From the NCBI GenBank assembly GCA_947179485.1, contig OX359246.1, positions 16,368,001 through 16,432,000 on the forward strand: a stretch of 64,000 nt of DNA, in the 5' to 3' direction. Both the position numbers and the translations under genes were made by a program. Source of the stretch: Allacma fusca (lineage: Eukaryota; Arthropoda; Collembola; Symphypleona; Sminthuridae). The notes under the pieces were generated by a model. It had not been told where the DNA came from and did not search any database. It saw nothing but the letters and a program-made list of their open reading frames with translations. Position 1 is the stretch's first letter, and the number at the start of each line of letters is the position of its first letter. Shown here piece after piece: positions 47,101 through 59,709 of the stretch.

Positions 47101-49320
47101 CCATTCTCTTGCATGAGTGTCTAAATTGAGTAATATTCTTCATAATATTCGTATATTCGTAATCAGGGGAAAAACATAATAAAATTGCAATAATTTTGAA
47201 GCGTAAAATTATCTTACTGGCTTCAATAAAAATAATTGGCTTAGTTTCTCCTGTCTCACAAAACTTGGAAATCTTCACCACTTTCAGATCTCGGGATTCA
47301 TAGCTTTGGCCGTATTTAATCACTTCTACGTAAGGATTCTCAACTGCCAATCGATCCAAGTGGGCATATATCTACAGATCGGGAAATTCCATTCAATAAA
47401 GCACTGTATGAATGACATCTCTATCAACATTTGTTATTAATTCCATACACTCTGTACCTGGACACTAGTAATTTGTAAATATATTTAGTATGATAATCTC
47501 GAAAATGAAACTCACGTCTTCTAGTTGATAGTAATCATACCAGTCAATCTCCCCTATAGTTCGAACTTTGCCAACTCTTTCCACATTAAGCAGACTACAA
47601 GGGAATTGCAACATATTTACATAATTTGACTTCCATATTGGAATATAATTTTTGTGTAGGTTGGATAAAAGTGGATATCTTACTCCTGTACATCCGAGAT
47701 GTAAAGTTCATTTTTCATTCCGGAGGAGAGGGCTTTATTCAAAAGGTCAACTTGTTGTTCAGGGGAGAACATCGCATCGGAAGTTCTGCCAGGTGGGGAA
47801 GGTCCTGTCCAGAAATCAATCTGCAACATTTGTGTGCTGAAGTTATAATTGGGATTAAGTTTGATGTATTTATATATGTGACGTTTATATATATGTTGTC
47901 GTCAAAAATAATTTTGATGAGGATTGAGACCAGGTACCCCCGCATCTTGAAGCTCCTGTAACAGCTTAGTGTGGTCTTCTGAGGAAGGGGTAAAGCGATA
48001 CACTTTATAACCTGCGTAACTGACCTTCGCGTTGCCAACGACAAGAACTGCAGAACGTAAAAATAGTAATGGTTAGAGCCTTCCGAAATTATGTAATCTA
48101 ATGTTGGTCTTTTCGTTTGTCAGAACACATTTATTTTGGGTTGCTTTAAGTACCTTGGCAAGTGCAAAGAAATCCTAACAGTTTGAAACGCATTGACATT
48201 TCAAATAATTGGCGAGCACATAAAATGTAATACTTGACGTGCTGTTACCTAATCTTATAATTAGACAGAAAATGTGAGTGGCATTTTTTGGTCTGAATTA
48301 CATTTGCGTTTTCTCATTTATTCAGTTCTCATCAGTATTGATATTTTATGTATGTTGTAAACTATGCATTGTACTTGAACATTGTAGTAATCATATTATC
48401 AGCCTAACATTATATGCACTACCATTTGAGCTGAAGTTCTTTCTTGTGATTGTGAGCTAATGATACCATTAATTGCTAAATTTTCAAGCCGTGTTAGTAA
48501 TTATCGCACAGTGTAATGATTTCCGTTATTCGTATTTCATTCTTTAGTTGTGAAAGTTCGTGTTTCCAATGGAAGTTGAAACAATTATAAAAAATATGTT
48601 GCTAATGATGTTACTTATTGAGCTTACGATTGAGTCAAGTAGCCAAGTATTTCATGCGGTTAAATAGTGATGCGTCTAGCAATGAATTAAAACACAATAT
48701 AATTTACAAATCCAATGGTGCAGGCAGCTCCTCGTTCTTTCTGGATTCATACCATATGTACATATTTGTTTCCCTACTTCCTGTATAATTTGAATGGAAA
48801 CAACCATATATCTAGAATTAAGTGCAGCTGTGCAGCACACGTCATTCGAACCGTTGTGGTAATCCCGAATCCAATTTTGAATCTAATATTAGACTCAAAA
48901 TTAATTCTTAAAGAGTTTTCAAATTCTGACTGCGAAATGTTTAAAAAACTGTTCATTTTCACTCATGTAAAGGAATCATCTGAGACATAACCCTCATCTC
49001 TCAGGAATAGTCGTCTTATGATGAGGGTTTTAAATAATTACAAAATATTAATTTATATCGATTCAATATTTTGAAAAAACCAATTGACAGACTTAGAACT
49101 ACTTGAAAGAAAATGAAATAACTTTTGTCTCCCAAGGATTATCGCAGTAGATATTAGTTTAATAAATATATTTAAATATTTAACAAATTGAAGTCATATG
49201 AGACGAAATTTCGAAACTTTAGGCAAATTTTTGGCTGGGTATTCAAATTTGCCCATTTGTGTGCCAAAATTTCAGGATTTTGTTTCGTCAAGAAGGAGTC
49301 ATCTGAGACTTGATCCTCCA
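44140..49320. repeat. Tandem duplication unit 1, with carboxypeptidase alpha
   Basis: This unit holds the alpha gene and both flanks. It aligns in order and orientation with 49681-55078. Matching landmarks include GAGGGAGATTTGAT (44142 and 49684), GAATAAGGTCGC (near 44788 and 50592), the whole ten-exon gene and the 5' flank to TTTCGTCAAGAAGGA. Confidence 0.8.
45847..48193 (-). CDS. Secreted M14 metallocarboxypeptidase, A-type pocket, alpha copy, ten exons
   Basis: Minus-strand exons 48193-48154, 48047-47938, 47820-47684, 47594-47516, 47371-47218, 47120-46969, 46735-46645, 46546-46344, 46242-46158 and 46028-45847 join in phase to 410 aa. The signal peptide ([20 protein letters not shown]) is split by intron 1. 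A Propep_M14 activation region follows ([13 protein letters not shown]), then the catalytic domain. Zinc ligands are His176 and Glu179 (THAREW) and His299 (TLHSHGQ); substrate residues are Arg229, Asn246 and Arg247 (DPNRNW); the catalytic base is Glu375 ([12 protein letters not shown]). The residue before the conserved DW is Leu358, where B-type enzymes have Asp, so hydrophobic C-terminal residues are the expected substrate. HSHG replaces the usual HSYS. It is probably a secreted, possibly digestive, zymogen. Confidence 0.9.
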
Positions 49321-49680
49321 GCCTCACAATCCGAATAAATTGTGTTTCGATGAAGTTGTTTAAGAAGTTCAAATTCATGTTGGTTTATATGGTCTTTAAT
49401 ATTTTGAGAAACACATTCTAGGACGGATTACGAAATTCGAAATGCTACAGTACATTTTGAAGAAACAATCATCTGAAACTTGGTCAACCTCGGGCCACGT
49501 GTTGTTTGTTAAAGATGAAGGCCTTTAATTGTAAAACAACAAAAATTGAAACTGAAGTAGTTAAATTTTAACTGGAAAGAATGCGTGTACCCCCTAAATA
49601 TCAAGTATTCTTACGTCAAGTTACAAAGCTGTATGGATGTATTATTCGTGAGTTTATAAATTAATAATTATAATGTATTA
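48194..49680. other. 5' flank of carboxypeptidase alpha
   Basis: Bases to about 49320 recur as 53717-55078 before copy beta and should hold the promoter. No other gene is supported. Confidence 0.45.
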
Positions 49681-50839
49681 CAGTGAGGGAGATTTGATAA
49701 GGGATTTCCAGGGTTTAGCAATTTCAATACACGAGGCTGGTAACATAAGGGTTTTGAAATTTGTCCTTCATCAGTCCATGGCAGAATTCTGGTCGCTGCC
49801 GGAGAAAATTGGCCATAAAAAATTGGCTCTTAACATAAACACTATGAAATTATTCGCATCTTATGTCACATTTTCAATTCAGGAATCGGGGTTGCGCCTT
49901 TTTGCAGGATTTTCTTCCGTTTACAATACCTACACATCCTGTTTTTAAGGATGGTCATTGTACTTACCTACCACTGGCCTTTTTTGTGATTGTGATTTAG
50001 CAGCTATTTGATTGTTTTTGCTACAAATAGAAAACAGTGGGAGTGTCATATGAGCCAAAATCTTGCTGTGGCTGCAAATGTCATGATTCTAAAAGCCCGG
50101 ACTGCTAATATAATACTCATGTTTTGAAATTCCCCTCAATAAGGACTTGATTTTCAACTTGGCATATGATACTATTAACTCTGGTATGTTGCCCTCAAAA
50201 ATTTAGAACGAAGAAAAGCATTTGACGGAGTTTGTATTACAGACAATTTCACAAAAGATATTTTTAGCTTATTACAATATGAAAATTGTTGATATTTTGT
50301 AACAACGCTACCTACAGCATGCAGTTTTAAAAAAAATACCTATGCAATAAATCTTTATAAGTGTCGTCTCAGTTTACAAAAAATCATTCTATCAAAACTT
50401 TCATGCATTTTGAAAATGAACTCGTTTTGAATCACGTATAATGGCGACGATTGATAGTTTGTACAAATATTTAATAAAATTCAAACTCGTGCCTTATATT
50501 TTGTCTTAATGTATCAGAAGGCAACTTCAAACCTTTCCTTTGTTTTTTATCAATTCAGGTGAATTATTTGAAACAATCTAGTAACCTTTGCGAATAAGGT
50601 CGCGAGAACCTTCCTCGACGGAACAGTTCTGGAGAAAACAAAGTATTTATCCGTTTTTATTTTTCTTACGCATACGAACACGCCGAACGATTTCAACCAA
50701 TAATGAACTCAGTCGAGGAAGTGACCTAAAGAATGTTTACAAACGTTTCGAACAAAATCGGTCGAGTTATTTGTTTGGAGGAAAACTGACAATTGTGAGC
50801 GACAAGCAGAACCACGAACCCACGGACAACACTCCAAAT

Positions 50840-53716
50840 TTAACACACATGGTCCATGAATACATTTAGTGCTGCAACGAGTTCCTCCCCAGTCGGAAGG
50901 ATTTCATGGGCAGGCAAAAGAAACCCATATTTCCCCGCGTCTCGAAGCTCTGTACACAGGGCCAAACGTGTATTTGGAAATTTCCCCAAGACCCAGTCAA
51001 AGGATGAACCACTTGCAGAATCTAGAAAATGATAATGTCCGCAATTTAATTGTATACACGGATCCATACTCATTAATTTCAAGGGTATGAGTGTATAGCA
51101 TGAGTAAGAGCAATGGATTCATTTGTTGTTGGAACACGGGACAGCTTACGAATTAACATTTCTTGTACACTTCCCCATACATATTTGGTTCCATTAACAG
51201 CTTCCAGGGCTGCTGCACCATTCTTAGCTACTTCCATCTATAATTCGAAAACATCATATTTAAACCCAGAATTTTACATTTTACTTACGAATATCTGGTG
51301 TCTGCTTTTTAAAATACGTAAATAATCTTAGAAATCGTACGTATCGGTCGTAGTCTGGTATATGGTCCCAGGTGTATCCCCATGGAAGAACAAACATTTG
51401 ACCGTGACTGTGAAGTGTCAGAAAGCAACTGACGTCGTTGCCGATCGTTTGGTAGTATTTTGCCAAAGAGCGAATTTCCACTTCCGAAAATGCCTCGGAT
51501 CCAGCGTAGACATCGCTGCAGGGATTTTTGGAACTTCCAGCGGCTACGTATTTATAAACATTGACATATATGTACAGTAAGTAGTGTTAGTTCGGGAGAA
51601 TAATCTAAGAATATTGACCGGACCACAAGCGATCCATCACTCACTCATCCACTGATAATCCCAATTACGATTAGGATCCGTTCCCACACATTCGCTGCCC
51701 TTGTTTATCGAGCGTGTTTTTCTCCACATGCGAGACTATGTTATAAAAAAATTCCGTGTATTTTTTTAATGCACGGAACACACTGTCTTTAGCGGCGTCC
51801 ATACGAAGGAGCAATATACCAATGTTAGAAGGGTATCTATGTATTTGCGGTTTCGAAATTACCTTTAATAATGTTGCTTATAGGGAGCAAATACTATTTC
51901 CTTACGTATTATACATACACAGTTATGTACAGTTTTTAGGGGCATTTTTTAGACAAGCCGGTAAAGGCGTGGCCCGCAGGCCATTTCCCAACCCAACCCG
52001 AGTCTTACCCACAATTGCGTAACCCTGAACCTGTCCGACCCGAAAGTCAACCCCTGAAACATCAGCCCGCCTCGTCCCGATATTAATTTTTTAGGCCCGC
52101 GCCAGACCGCAGCCCGCTGGGTTTCAGTTGACAGGGCCCGATCCAGCTTGCGGGCCCCCGCGGGGTCCCGCCATTGTTTAATAACTTACAATAAGTAAAA
52201 CGCTGTCAGATTCGCTTCTCGGTCGGCGTTCTTCCGATTTCCGAATCATCCTCCATCACAATGTTTAAAACAGAAATATAATATCTTTAGCTGGTTTCAT
52301 TTTTAATTCATGTCATTTTGTTTTTGAAAATCGCTTCGCAGGAAACGTTAACTAATTATTGTAAGAATACGGCGCTAAGGAATTTTACATGCTTTTACTT
52401 TTGAGTTCAGAGCAGCAACTTCAAAACGTACTTGGCAAAGGCCCGACCCGAATTTTAACTCGCGGGTCACGCCTTTAAGCCAAGTCATAACAACCGCATA
52501 CAGTCAAAAATTACCTCAGTGTGAGAATATACGTAACCATCAGGGTTGCCCACAGGAACAATATAAAAATCAAATTGATCCAAACGTTCCTGCAATGTCC
52601 CACATAGAATCTCATTGATGATGTAAGTTGCAATAGCACTGGTAATCCATTCTCTTGCATGAGTGTCTAAATTGAGTGATATTCTTTATAATATTCGTAT
52701 ATTCATAACCAGGAGAAAAGCAGAAATGAAATTTCAATATTTTTAAAACGCAAAAACATCCTACTGGCTTCAATAAAAATAATTGGCTTCGTTTCTCCTG
52801 TCTCACAAAACTTGGAAATCTTCACCACTTTAAGATCTCGGGATTCATAGCTTTGGCCGTATTTAATCACTTCTACGTATGGATTCTCAACTGCCAATCG
52901 ATCCAAGTGGGCATATATCTATACACATTATGAAATTCCATTGAATAAAGCACTGTATGAATGACATCACTATCAACAATTCATTCCATACACTCTGGAC
53001 ACTATAGTAATTTGTAAATATATTTAGCATGATAATCTCGAAAATGAAACTCACGTCTTCTAGTTGATAGTAATCATACCAGTCAATCTCCCCTATAGTT
53101 CGAACTTTGCCGACTCTTTCCACATTAAGCAGACTACAAGGGAATTGTATCAGATTATCATTTGACTTCCATATTGACGGAATATAATTTTTTTGTAGGC
53201 TGAATAAAAGGGTATATCTTACTCCTGTACATCCGAGATGTAAAGTTCATTTTTCATTCCGGAGGAGAGAGCTTTATTCAAAAGGTCCACTTGTTGTTCA
53301 GGGGAGAACATCGCATCGGAAGTTCTGCCAGGTGGGGAAGGTCCTGTCCAGAAATCAATCTGCAATATTTGTTTATTAAGGTTACAATTTGAATTAAAAG
53401 TTCAACTGATGTATTTATATATGCGACGTTTATATATGTCGTCGTCAAAACTAATTTTTTTGAGGATTGAGGCCAGGTACCCCCGCATCTTGGAGCTCCT
53501 GTAACAGCTTAGTGTGGTCTTCTGTGGACGGGGTGAAGCGATACACTTTATAACCCGCGTAACTGACCTTCGCGTTGCCAACGGCAATAACTGCAAAATG
53601 TAAACACAGCAATGCTTTGAGTCTTTAGGTGAAATAATGTGGCGTAATGATGGTCTCCTTTCTGGAGAGACTTTACCTTGGCAGGTGCAAAGGAATCCTA
53701 ACAGTTTGAAACGCAT
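50840..53716 (-). CDS. Secreted M14 metallocarboxypeptidase, A-type pocket, beta copy, ten exons
   Basis: Exons 53716-53677, 53590-53481, 53359-53223, 53133-53055, 52918-52765, 52666-52515, 51735-51645, 51543-51341, 51237-51150 and 51021-50840 give 411 aa with no frameshift or stop. Signal peptide, propeptide ([13 protein letters not shown]) and all catalytic motifs match alpha: THAREW, DPNRNW, TLHSHGQ and [11 protein letters not shown]. Exon 9 is one codon longer than in alpha. Phe stands before DW at the pocket position, again A-type. The usual Tyr of the YxASGxS loop is His here. Intron 6 has been enlarged by the inserted element at 51962-52477 without harm to the exons. Confidence 0.9.
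51962..52477. mobile_element. CCCGACCCG-rich element in intron 6 of carboxypeptidase beta
   Basis: It starts TAAAGGCGTGGCCCGC and ends in the near-exact reverse complement (GCGGGTCACGCCTTTA). The corresponding introns of alpha and gamma lack it, so it is an insertion. A target duplication is only partly visible (AAGCC on both sides), so the edges may have decayed. GC content is far above the surroundings because of CCCGACCCG and GGCCCGC words. Confidence 0.7.
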
Positions 53717-54479
53717 TGAAATTTCAAATAATTATTGAGCACATTGGTAATATTTGACGCGCTGTTACCTAATCTTACAATTAGACAGAAAATATGTGTG
53801 GCATTTTTTGATCTGAATTATATTTGAGTTTTCTTGTTTATTAAATTTCCAGTTTATTGTCATTCCCTGTATGATGTAAACTATGCATTGTACTTGAACA
53901 TTATAGTAATGATATTATCAGCCTAACATTATATGCACTACCATTTGAGCAATAATTTATTTCTTTTGAGCTAATGATATCACTTATTGTTAAATTGCCA
54001 TGTCGTGTTAGTAATTAACGCACAGTGTAATAATTCCGTTATTCATATTTCATTATGTAGTTGTGAAAGTTCGTGTTTCCACTGGAAGTTGGAACAATTA
54101 TAAAAAAATATGTAATTAGCTGCTTTTACTCACTTCTTATAGTCAATTAGTGTCCGTCAAAGGATTTCATTGCGGTTAGTGATGCGTCCAGCAATGAATT
54201 AAAATACAATATAATTTACAAATCCAATAGCGCAGACGTTCTTCGTTCGTTCTGATTGCACACCATAAGCCTAATTTGTTTCCCTACTTATTGTATAAAT
54301 TGTATCAAATCAATCATATGTCTATAACTAAGTGCAATACGTCATTCTAACCGTTGTGGTAACCCCGAATCAAATTTTGAATCTAATTAAAGAGTTTTCA
54401 AATTCTGACCGCGAAATTTAAAAAAAAACTGTAAATTCTCACAAATATAAAGGAACTAGTAAAAGCCCTGTGCTTCACA

Positions 54480-54665
54480 GGGACAATTACTTAAAGAGGT
54501 GGTGGTGTGACTGTAGAAATTAAAAGCCAAACGGCTTACGAATCAAGTCCTGTCTTAGAGACTTGTTGTATGCCTAAAGCATGCGCGCTTATATTAAGAG
54601 TAGCGCTTTACAGGTAGTGCTCGTTAATAAAAAGGAGTGCTTGGCATGCCACCTTTTGGGCATTG
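54480..54665. repeat. Interspersed repeat related to the flanks at 30140-31790
   Basis: It lies in a roughly 260-bp stretch absent from the matching place in unit 1 (near 48973). It shares TGCGCGCTTAT and AAGAGTA with 31710-31735. Two copies are visible in the window. It could be a short retroelement, but no clear Pol III boxes or tail are seen. Confidence 0.4.
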
Positions 54666-55079
54666 TGTGAGGCCATTGAATTATGAACGCGCGAAACTTT
54701 AAATAAACGGACAGAAATTGCTCTTTAATAATAAAGGATAATCTGAGACCAAGCCCTTATCTCTCAGGAATAAACGTCTTATGATGAGGTTTTTAAATAA
54801 TTAAAAACATTAATTATAATGATTTAGAATTTTTGAAAATTAAATTGAGAGGCTTAGAAGTATCTACTTTAAAAAAGATGAAATAACACGTAGACACCGA
54901 CACAGTAGATATTAGTTTAAAAAGCGTATTTATTTATTCAACAAGTTTAAGTCATACCAGACGAAATTTCGAAACTTTAGTCAAATATTTGCCCGGGTAT
55001 TCAAATTTACCAATTTGTTTACCAAAATTTCAGGATTTTGTTTCGTCAAGAAGGATTTATCTGAGACGTCACCCTCCGG

Positions 55080-56102
55080 CAAAGCTGGGCAAAAAAATTG
55101 CGTATCCTAAATCCTACATACATTTTATAGTTTACAAAGAGCATACATACATTTTTCCAGAAATTTAATCATACAAATATGCAGCATATAAATAAATGTA
55201 TGTATAAATATATGCACACGTGCCTATAAAAGTGTATGTTGAACCTTCTGAACCTTTATAAAAACTAATGAAGCATGGCTTCAACGTGCATATCCTCTCT
55301 TCTAAGTTGAAAGAGTGGATAGTCTCCGTCTCCGTCTCCGTGATGGTAAAAATCAAATATTCGCGCGCTCTAGCTGTAGCGACTACCATTGCTATATGCA
55401 GCTAGCTATTGCATATAACTATTTACTGCCTTCCTTATTTACATTTGCCGTTCTGAGCCAGCAAATGCTGGCTGTGCAGTGCTCGTAGTTACTTAGTTCA
55501 GTTTAAAATTATTAATTTATAGTTTCGTAGGTTTCAGTCAGAACGTGTAGAAATCGTTTGCACTGCCGCAGGAAATAATAAATGCGAATATACCAATAGA
55601 CACAGACCGTGCCAAGAAAACACAGATGGAGCTCGTTGAACACACACGGTACATACATACATAAATAACTCGGCGTTTTATACATACACACTCGTACATT
55701 CATTATTCATAGCATACATATATCATATATTTTTTTAGTAGCAACATGCAGCCTACATATCGTCGACGAAACTTTCTAACCGGCTATAATTTAAAATGCT
55801 TAGAACGAAGAACGGCTTAAAGCTGAAATCTCAAATGTGAAAACCGGCCATAATTCCCCGCTTCCTCTCCTCTCTGCGGACCGGGGTTTATGCTCTACAG
55901 CACAGGGAAATTATGGCCGGGTTTCACTTTAGAGTTTGTAGCGGGAGCGCTATAGCCGGTTTTCATTTTAGGCATTTTAAATTATGGCCGGTTAGCAAGT
56001 TTCGCCGACGATATATTGCATACAAATATTCGGAAAATGTGCGAACATACGTAAAAAACTGCGTATATTTATGCATAAATGTAGGATATGTGCCCAGCTT
56101 TG
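55080..56102. mobile_element. hAT-like element, 1023 bp, target duplication CCCTCCGG
   Basis: It starts CAAAGCTGGGCA and ends with the exact reverse complement TGCCCAGCTTTG. It is flanked by CCCTCCGG (55072-55079 and 56103-56110). The matching place in unit 1 (near 49310-49318) reads CCTCCAG without the element and serves as empty site. The interior includes a foldback at 55757-56014 and an ACATACATA-rich patch. No transposase frame is seen. Confidence 0.85.
55757..56014. repeat. Foldback inside the hAT-like element
   Basis: Two 43-bp arms (55757-55799 and 55972-56014) are near-perfect inverted repeats ending in GCATTTTAAATTATGGCCGG-type sequence. CCGGCCATAATT words recur between them in both orientations. 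This may be a nested element or subterminal repeats of the host element. Confidence 0.65.
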
Positions 56103-56112
56103 CCCTCCGGCC

Positions 56113-56915
56113 CAAAGGTGCTAGCCTATCCTACATGTAGGCCTATTTATAGGTTGCGAGCGAGCTATTTTCAGAAAATATTATAGGCAAAATAGGGTGT
56201 ACTGGTTTTCGCAGAAAAAATGTATAAAATAGGAAGTGCACGCATGCATACAAAGCGGTCATGTAGGCATATGTACATGTAGGCAGGCCGAGAACACGCT
56301 TGTATGAAGGGAAATATATAGGAAGTATACACATAGAAAATATTATGTAGGGTGCAGGAGTTTTTACAAGAAATATTGGGAGTATACAATGCTTTTAACA
56401 ATATTGTCATACTGTATGGAAGTTTTCTCTCAATACAAACCAACACGATTTTTAAACATTAGAAGATCAGGCTACTGCAGGGTCATCTGAGATTTCGTAT
56501 TCAATATAATATTAATACAGAACTAAATACATATGTATATTGTATGTGATCGGTGGATGGCTCATACTTACTGCAACGTGCAACAGGAGTTCTCACATAA
56601 TGCACATGAGTAACGTTAATAGTACTCACAATCAGTTTGTTTAAAAATATGACTACATATGATATTAACAAACAATTGGGAGTGTTTGCTGGGTAATTGT
56701 TGCATACGAGGGTATAGTCCAAATTGTATCCAAAATAAATTGGCAAAAAATAATAATATGAATTTTAATAAAAATATTATTTATTTATAAGTACAGTATA
56801 GGAAAGAGTCTCATGTAGGAGTAGGAAGGAGCTACCATTTTCCGTTACCCTATATTGGCAGAAATGTAGGCAGCCGCAAGTGCCTACTTGTAGGCAAGGA
56901 TATAGGCCGTAACAA
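56113..56915. mobile_element. Older hAT-like element related to 23230-24779, inverse orientation
   Basis: The left edge is CAAAGGTGCTAGCCTATCC. Segments match the reverse complement of 23230-23635 and 24436-24779, for example ACTCCTGTTGCACGTTGCAG (minus strand) and ATATTATGTAGGGTGCAGG. It has the undisturbed site of the 790-bp insertion (56433-56440). The right end is not clearly bounded. Confidence 0.55.
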
Positions 56916-56929
56916 TTGCACAAAGAACG

Positions 56930-57130
56930 GGATCGAGTAAGGGGGAACGTGTCCAAGAACAAATATTTTGTTCCCAATCAGTCTGGGTACGGGAACAGGA
57001 ACATACTCAAGTGGACCCGACCGTTGAGAACAGGAACAGGAGTGGGAACAGGAACTTTGATCTTCATTTTATTCCCGTTCCCAAAGGGAACACGGGTAAA
57101 GCATACGCATGATCCCCTTCCCAAACATTT
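56930..57130. repeat. GGGAACAGGAAC word-repeat block
   Basis: Words such as GGGTACGGGAACAGGAAC, and CCCGTTCCC in the other direction, make it akin to 30227-31683. No paired termini are found. Confidence 0.5.
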
Positions 57131-58060
57131 TGTTATCGGGTCCGAGTGAATACTTTTAGCATCCAGAAACACTCAAAATTGATCTTACAAGACGTGCTAA
57201 TACCTTATTTATGTATACACAATTCAATTATCATATTCCAAGCTTCTTTTCCTGCAATTTCTGCACACAGAACCTTGGCATTAAGTACAATAACGCCGGT
57301 GGACGGCCTTAAAGTAAACCTGTTCCAGAGATCCTGTTTCAGTATAAAATAGAGGTAATTATTCCATACAGTAGTTCGAAAGTGTTTTACAAAAAAGTTA
57401 ATACAAAATAATTTTTATTGGCTTATGCAACTTCTGCCTGCAAGTTTCACACTTGAAAAAGTTTTGCTCCAGTTATAATGTTCTCTCCAAATATGAATAA
57501 CAAAAGGAAACTAACCAGTGTCGGTAAATATTTTTCAGGTAGATTGTATATGTAGAATAATTATGTTTGGGCCAGAAATTGATCTTAAAGATTAAGTACT
57601 AATACTTTTATCTCGGCCATCTCTCCTTACCCCCTTTATTGTATTATGATGACTCGTTTTAACAATTATGGCAATTTGTCATTACTGTAGCAATGTTCCG
57701 AATTCCAACACCAAATATTGATGGCAGATGAAAATACGGGCCAACGAGACACCGACAAAATAAGCTAGTAATCTCAGCATTTATCATTTTTAGACGTTTT
57801 ACAAGATGAAGTTTTTCATCATATTCTTCATATACAGTAGAGCCCACTCCCTCTCTTCTGTCATCATCCCCCTAAACCCTTCATATCCCTTCCTTCTACA
57901 AAATAGCTAATATCATAATGATCTTCAGTAATGCATCCACAACCACACTACTCCATATTTAACATACATAATCCCGAATGTCTCCGAAACAGACACTCTA
58001 ACTAATACAGCGAAATAACCAAACAGTTGAAACCACAAGGTGGGCCAAGGCCATTAGAAA
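57131..58060. other. Intergenic, with a copy of carboxypeptidase 3' flank
   Basis: 57690-57975 aligns with 45440-45860, the sequence 3' of carboxypeptidase alpha, up to the bases of the stop codon (CCATATTTAACA). It is therefore a partial duplicate without gene content. The rest shows nothing recognisable. Confidence 0.5.
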
Positions 58061-59701
58061 CAGTGCTCGGACTGGGTACAGAAACCGTGTACCCGTACCC
58101 GTACCCGAATATCGGGTACTACAAAATGCTGTACCTATACCCGTACCCATACCCGAGTACCCGGGTAAATTATTTCAGTACCCGTATCCGTACCTGAAAA
58201 TACAATGTAGTACCTGTACCCACAATTTACCCGTACCCGTAATGTACCCAAAACCTGTACCCGTACCCGAGTATCTATTGTGTGTACCCGGGTATTACTC
58301 GGGTACTGGAAGTTTGGCCGATTTAAAATCCCCGACGACATTAGCCTGCCCAGCTGAAAAATTTTAAGTTGTCAATTTTTTGACCTCCATTAAAAGTGTC
58401 CGGGATTTTGGGAATTTTCCCTAAAGACATCCTATTTGAATTTTTTGAAAAAATTATTTAAGGCATTTTGGGATTTTTTAATAAACACTGACGAAATTCA
58501 AATCCTATTACCCCAAAATAATAACTTGCTGAATGAAATGAAATGTGTTCTCGCTAATTGGAATTGGGACGGATTCTTTAATACTAAACTCTCCATAACT
58601 TGGAGAACAAGAAACAATTTTTTTCCCGGCTAATCGAACTCTGTGTATAGAAAATGTTATACGGAAAAATTGAGTTGATCATAATTTTTCCAAGTCAAAT
58701 ATTGCGGTTTAGGAAATAAATGTGGGAGGCAATATTGAATATTTACTTTATATTACAGCTTTATAAAACAAACATTCGTAAACTGTCTCTCACATTTATG
58801 AAGCCCCAGACGCAGATTTTCGAGTTAGTTTTCGAGAGTCAAGTTCTTTTAACATCAAAATTATCAAGATTAATCAAAGGGACTGAAATATAAATATTGC
58901 GTGCAAGGAATGATATTTTTCATTCTAAAATGTTATAAATATTCACCTCAATAAATACTCAAAGTGTCATAAATACCCAGAATTGAAAATGCTCAAATTG
59001 CCTGCATTAAATGCCTTGGCGTTTTCAAATGGACAACCCTGGGTACTTGTAGCGTTAAGAAATGGATCTGCTAATAAATGTAAATTTATTCCGATCTTAT
59101 CTCGTAATACGTCTTCAAATGATTGTAATGTTACGCTCCCAATGAAAATAATTAAATTGAATCCCAAGAACTTCCCTCTTGAAATTCTTCGTTGATGAGC
59201 TTCACTATTTAAGTCGATAAACAGATGATTTCACTGACTCTACGCTCTATATCTTTATTAGATTCCTTGGATGAATTATTAGAAGCGTTAGATTGCAACT
59301 ACCACGTAATCATAAATGAGACGAAGCCACTTGGCTCTGTCACTAACGCAAGTATCTGTATACTACGAAATAAGCAACTCCACGGTTGGTAGGTCTTATT
59401 GTTAGCTCTAGTAATCCATCCCATCAGGAACCCTTGAAGTACCCAAAAATACTCGGGTACAGCACCCACGGGTACAGGCATTTTACATAGTGATACCCGT
59501 ACCCATTGGGTACTACCCGATTGCCACTGAGTGAGTACCCATACCCGTACCCGTACCTGTACCCACTTTATTGCCTAAAATCAAGAGTACCTGGGTAGTA
59601 CCCGCGTACTTGCGAGTACGCAACTTCTGTACCCGGGTAGTACCCATACCTGTACCCGTACCCATTTACCCGAGTATTACCCGTACCCAGTCCGAGCACT
59701 G
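58061..59701. mobile_element. hAT-like element, 1641 bp, GGTACCC words, target duplication ATTAGAAA
   Basis: It starts CAGTGCTCGGACTGGGTAC and ends with the exact reverse complement, flanked by ATTAGAAA (58053-58060 and 59702-59709). About 270 bp at each end consist of GTACCCGTACCC and TCGGGTAC words. The unique middle of about 1 kb has only short open frames (58436-58633, 58983-59195), none transposase-like, so it is non-autonomous. Confidence 0.88.
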
Positions 59702-59709
59702 ATTAGAAA

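Larger units (their letters stand above)
49681..55078. repeat. Tandem duplication unit 2, with carboxypeptidase beta
   Basis: It is the counterpart of 44140-49320. Compared with unit 1 it lacks 824 bp just 3' of the gene (45017-45840 in unit 1). It carries extra sequence in intron 6 (51962-52477) and in the 5' flank (about 54470-54730). Confidence 0.8.

Noticed and set aside
56105-56112. CTCCGGCC as target duplication of the element at 56113
   Set aside because: I could not find the matching duplication at a right-hand end, so the boundary stays open.
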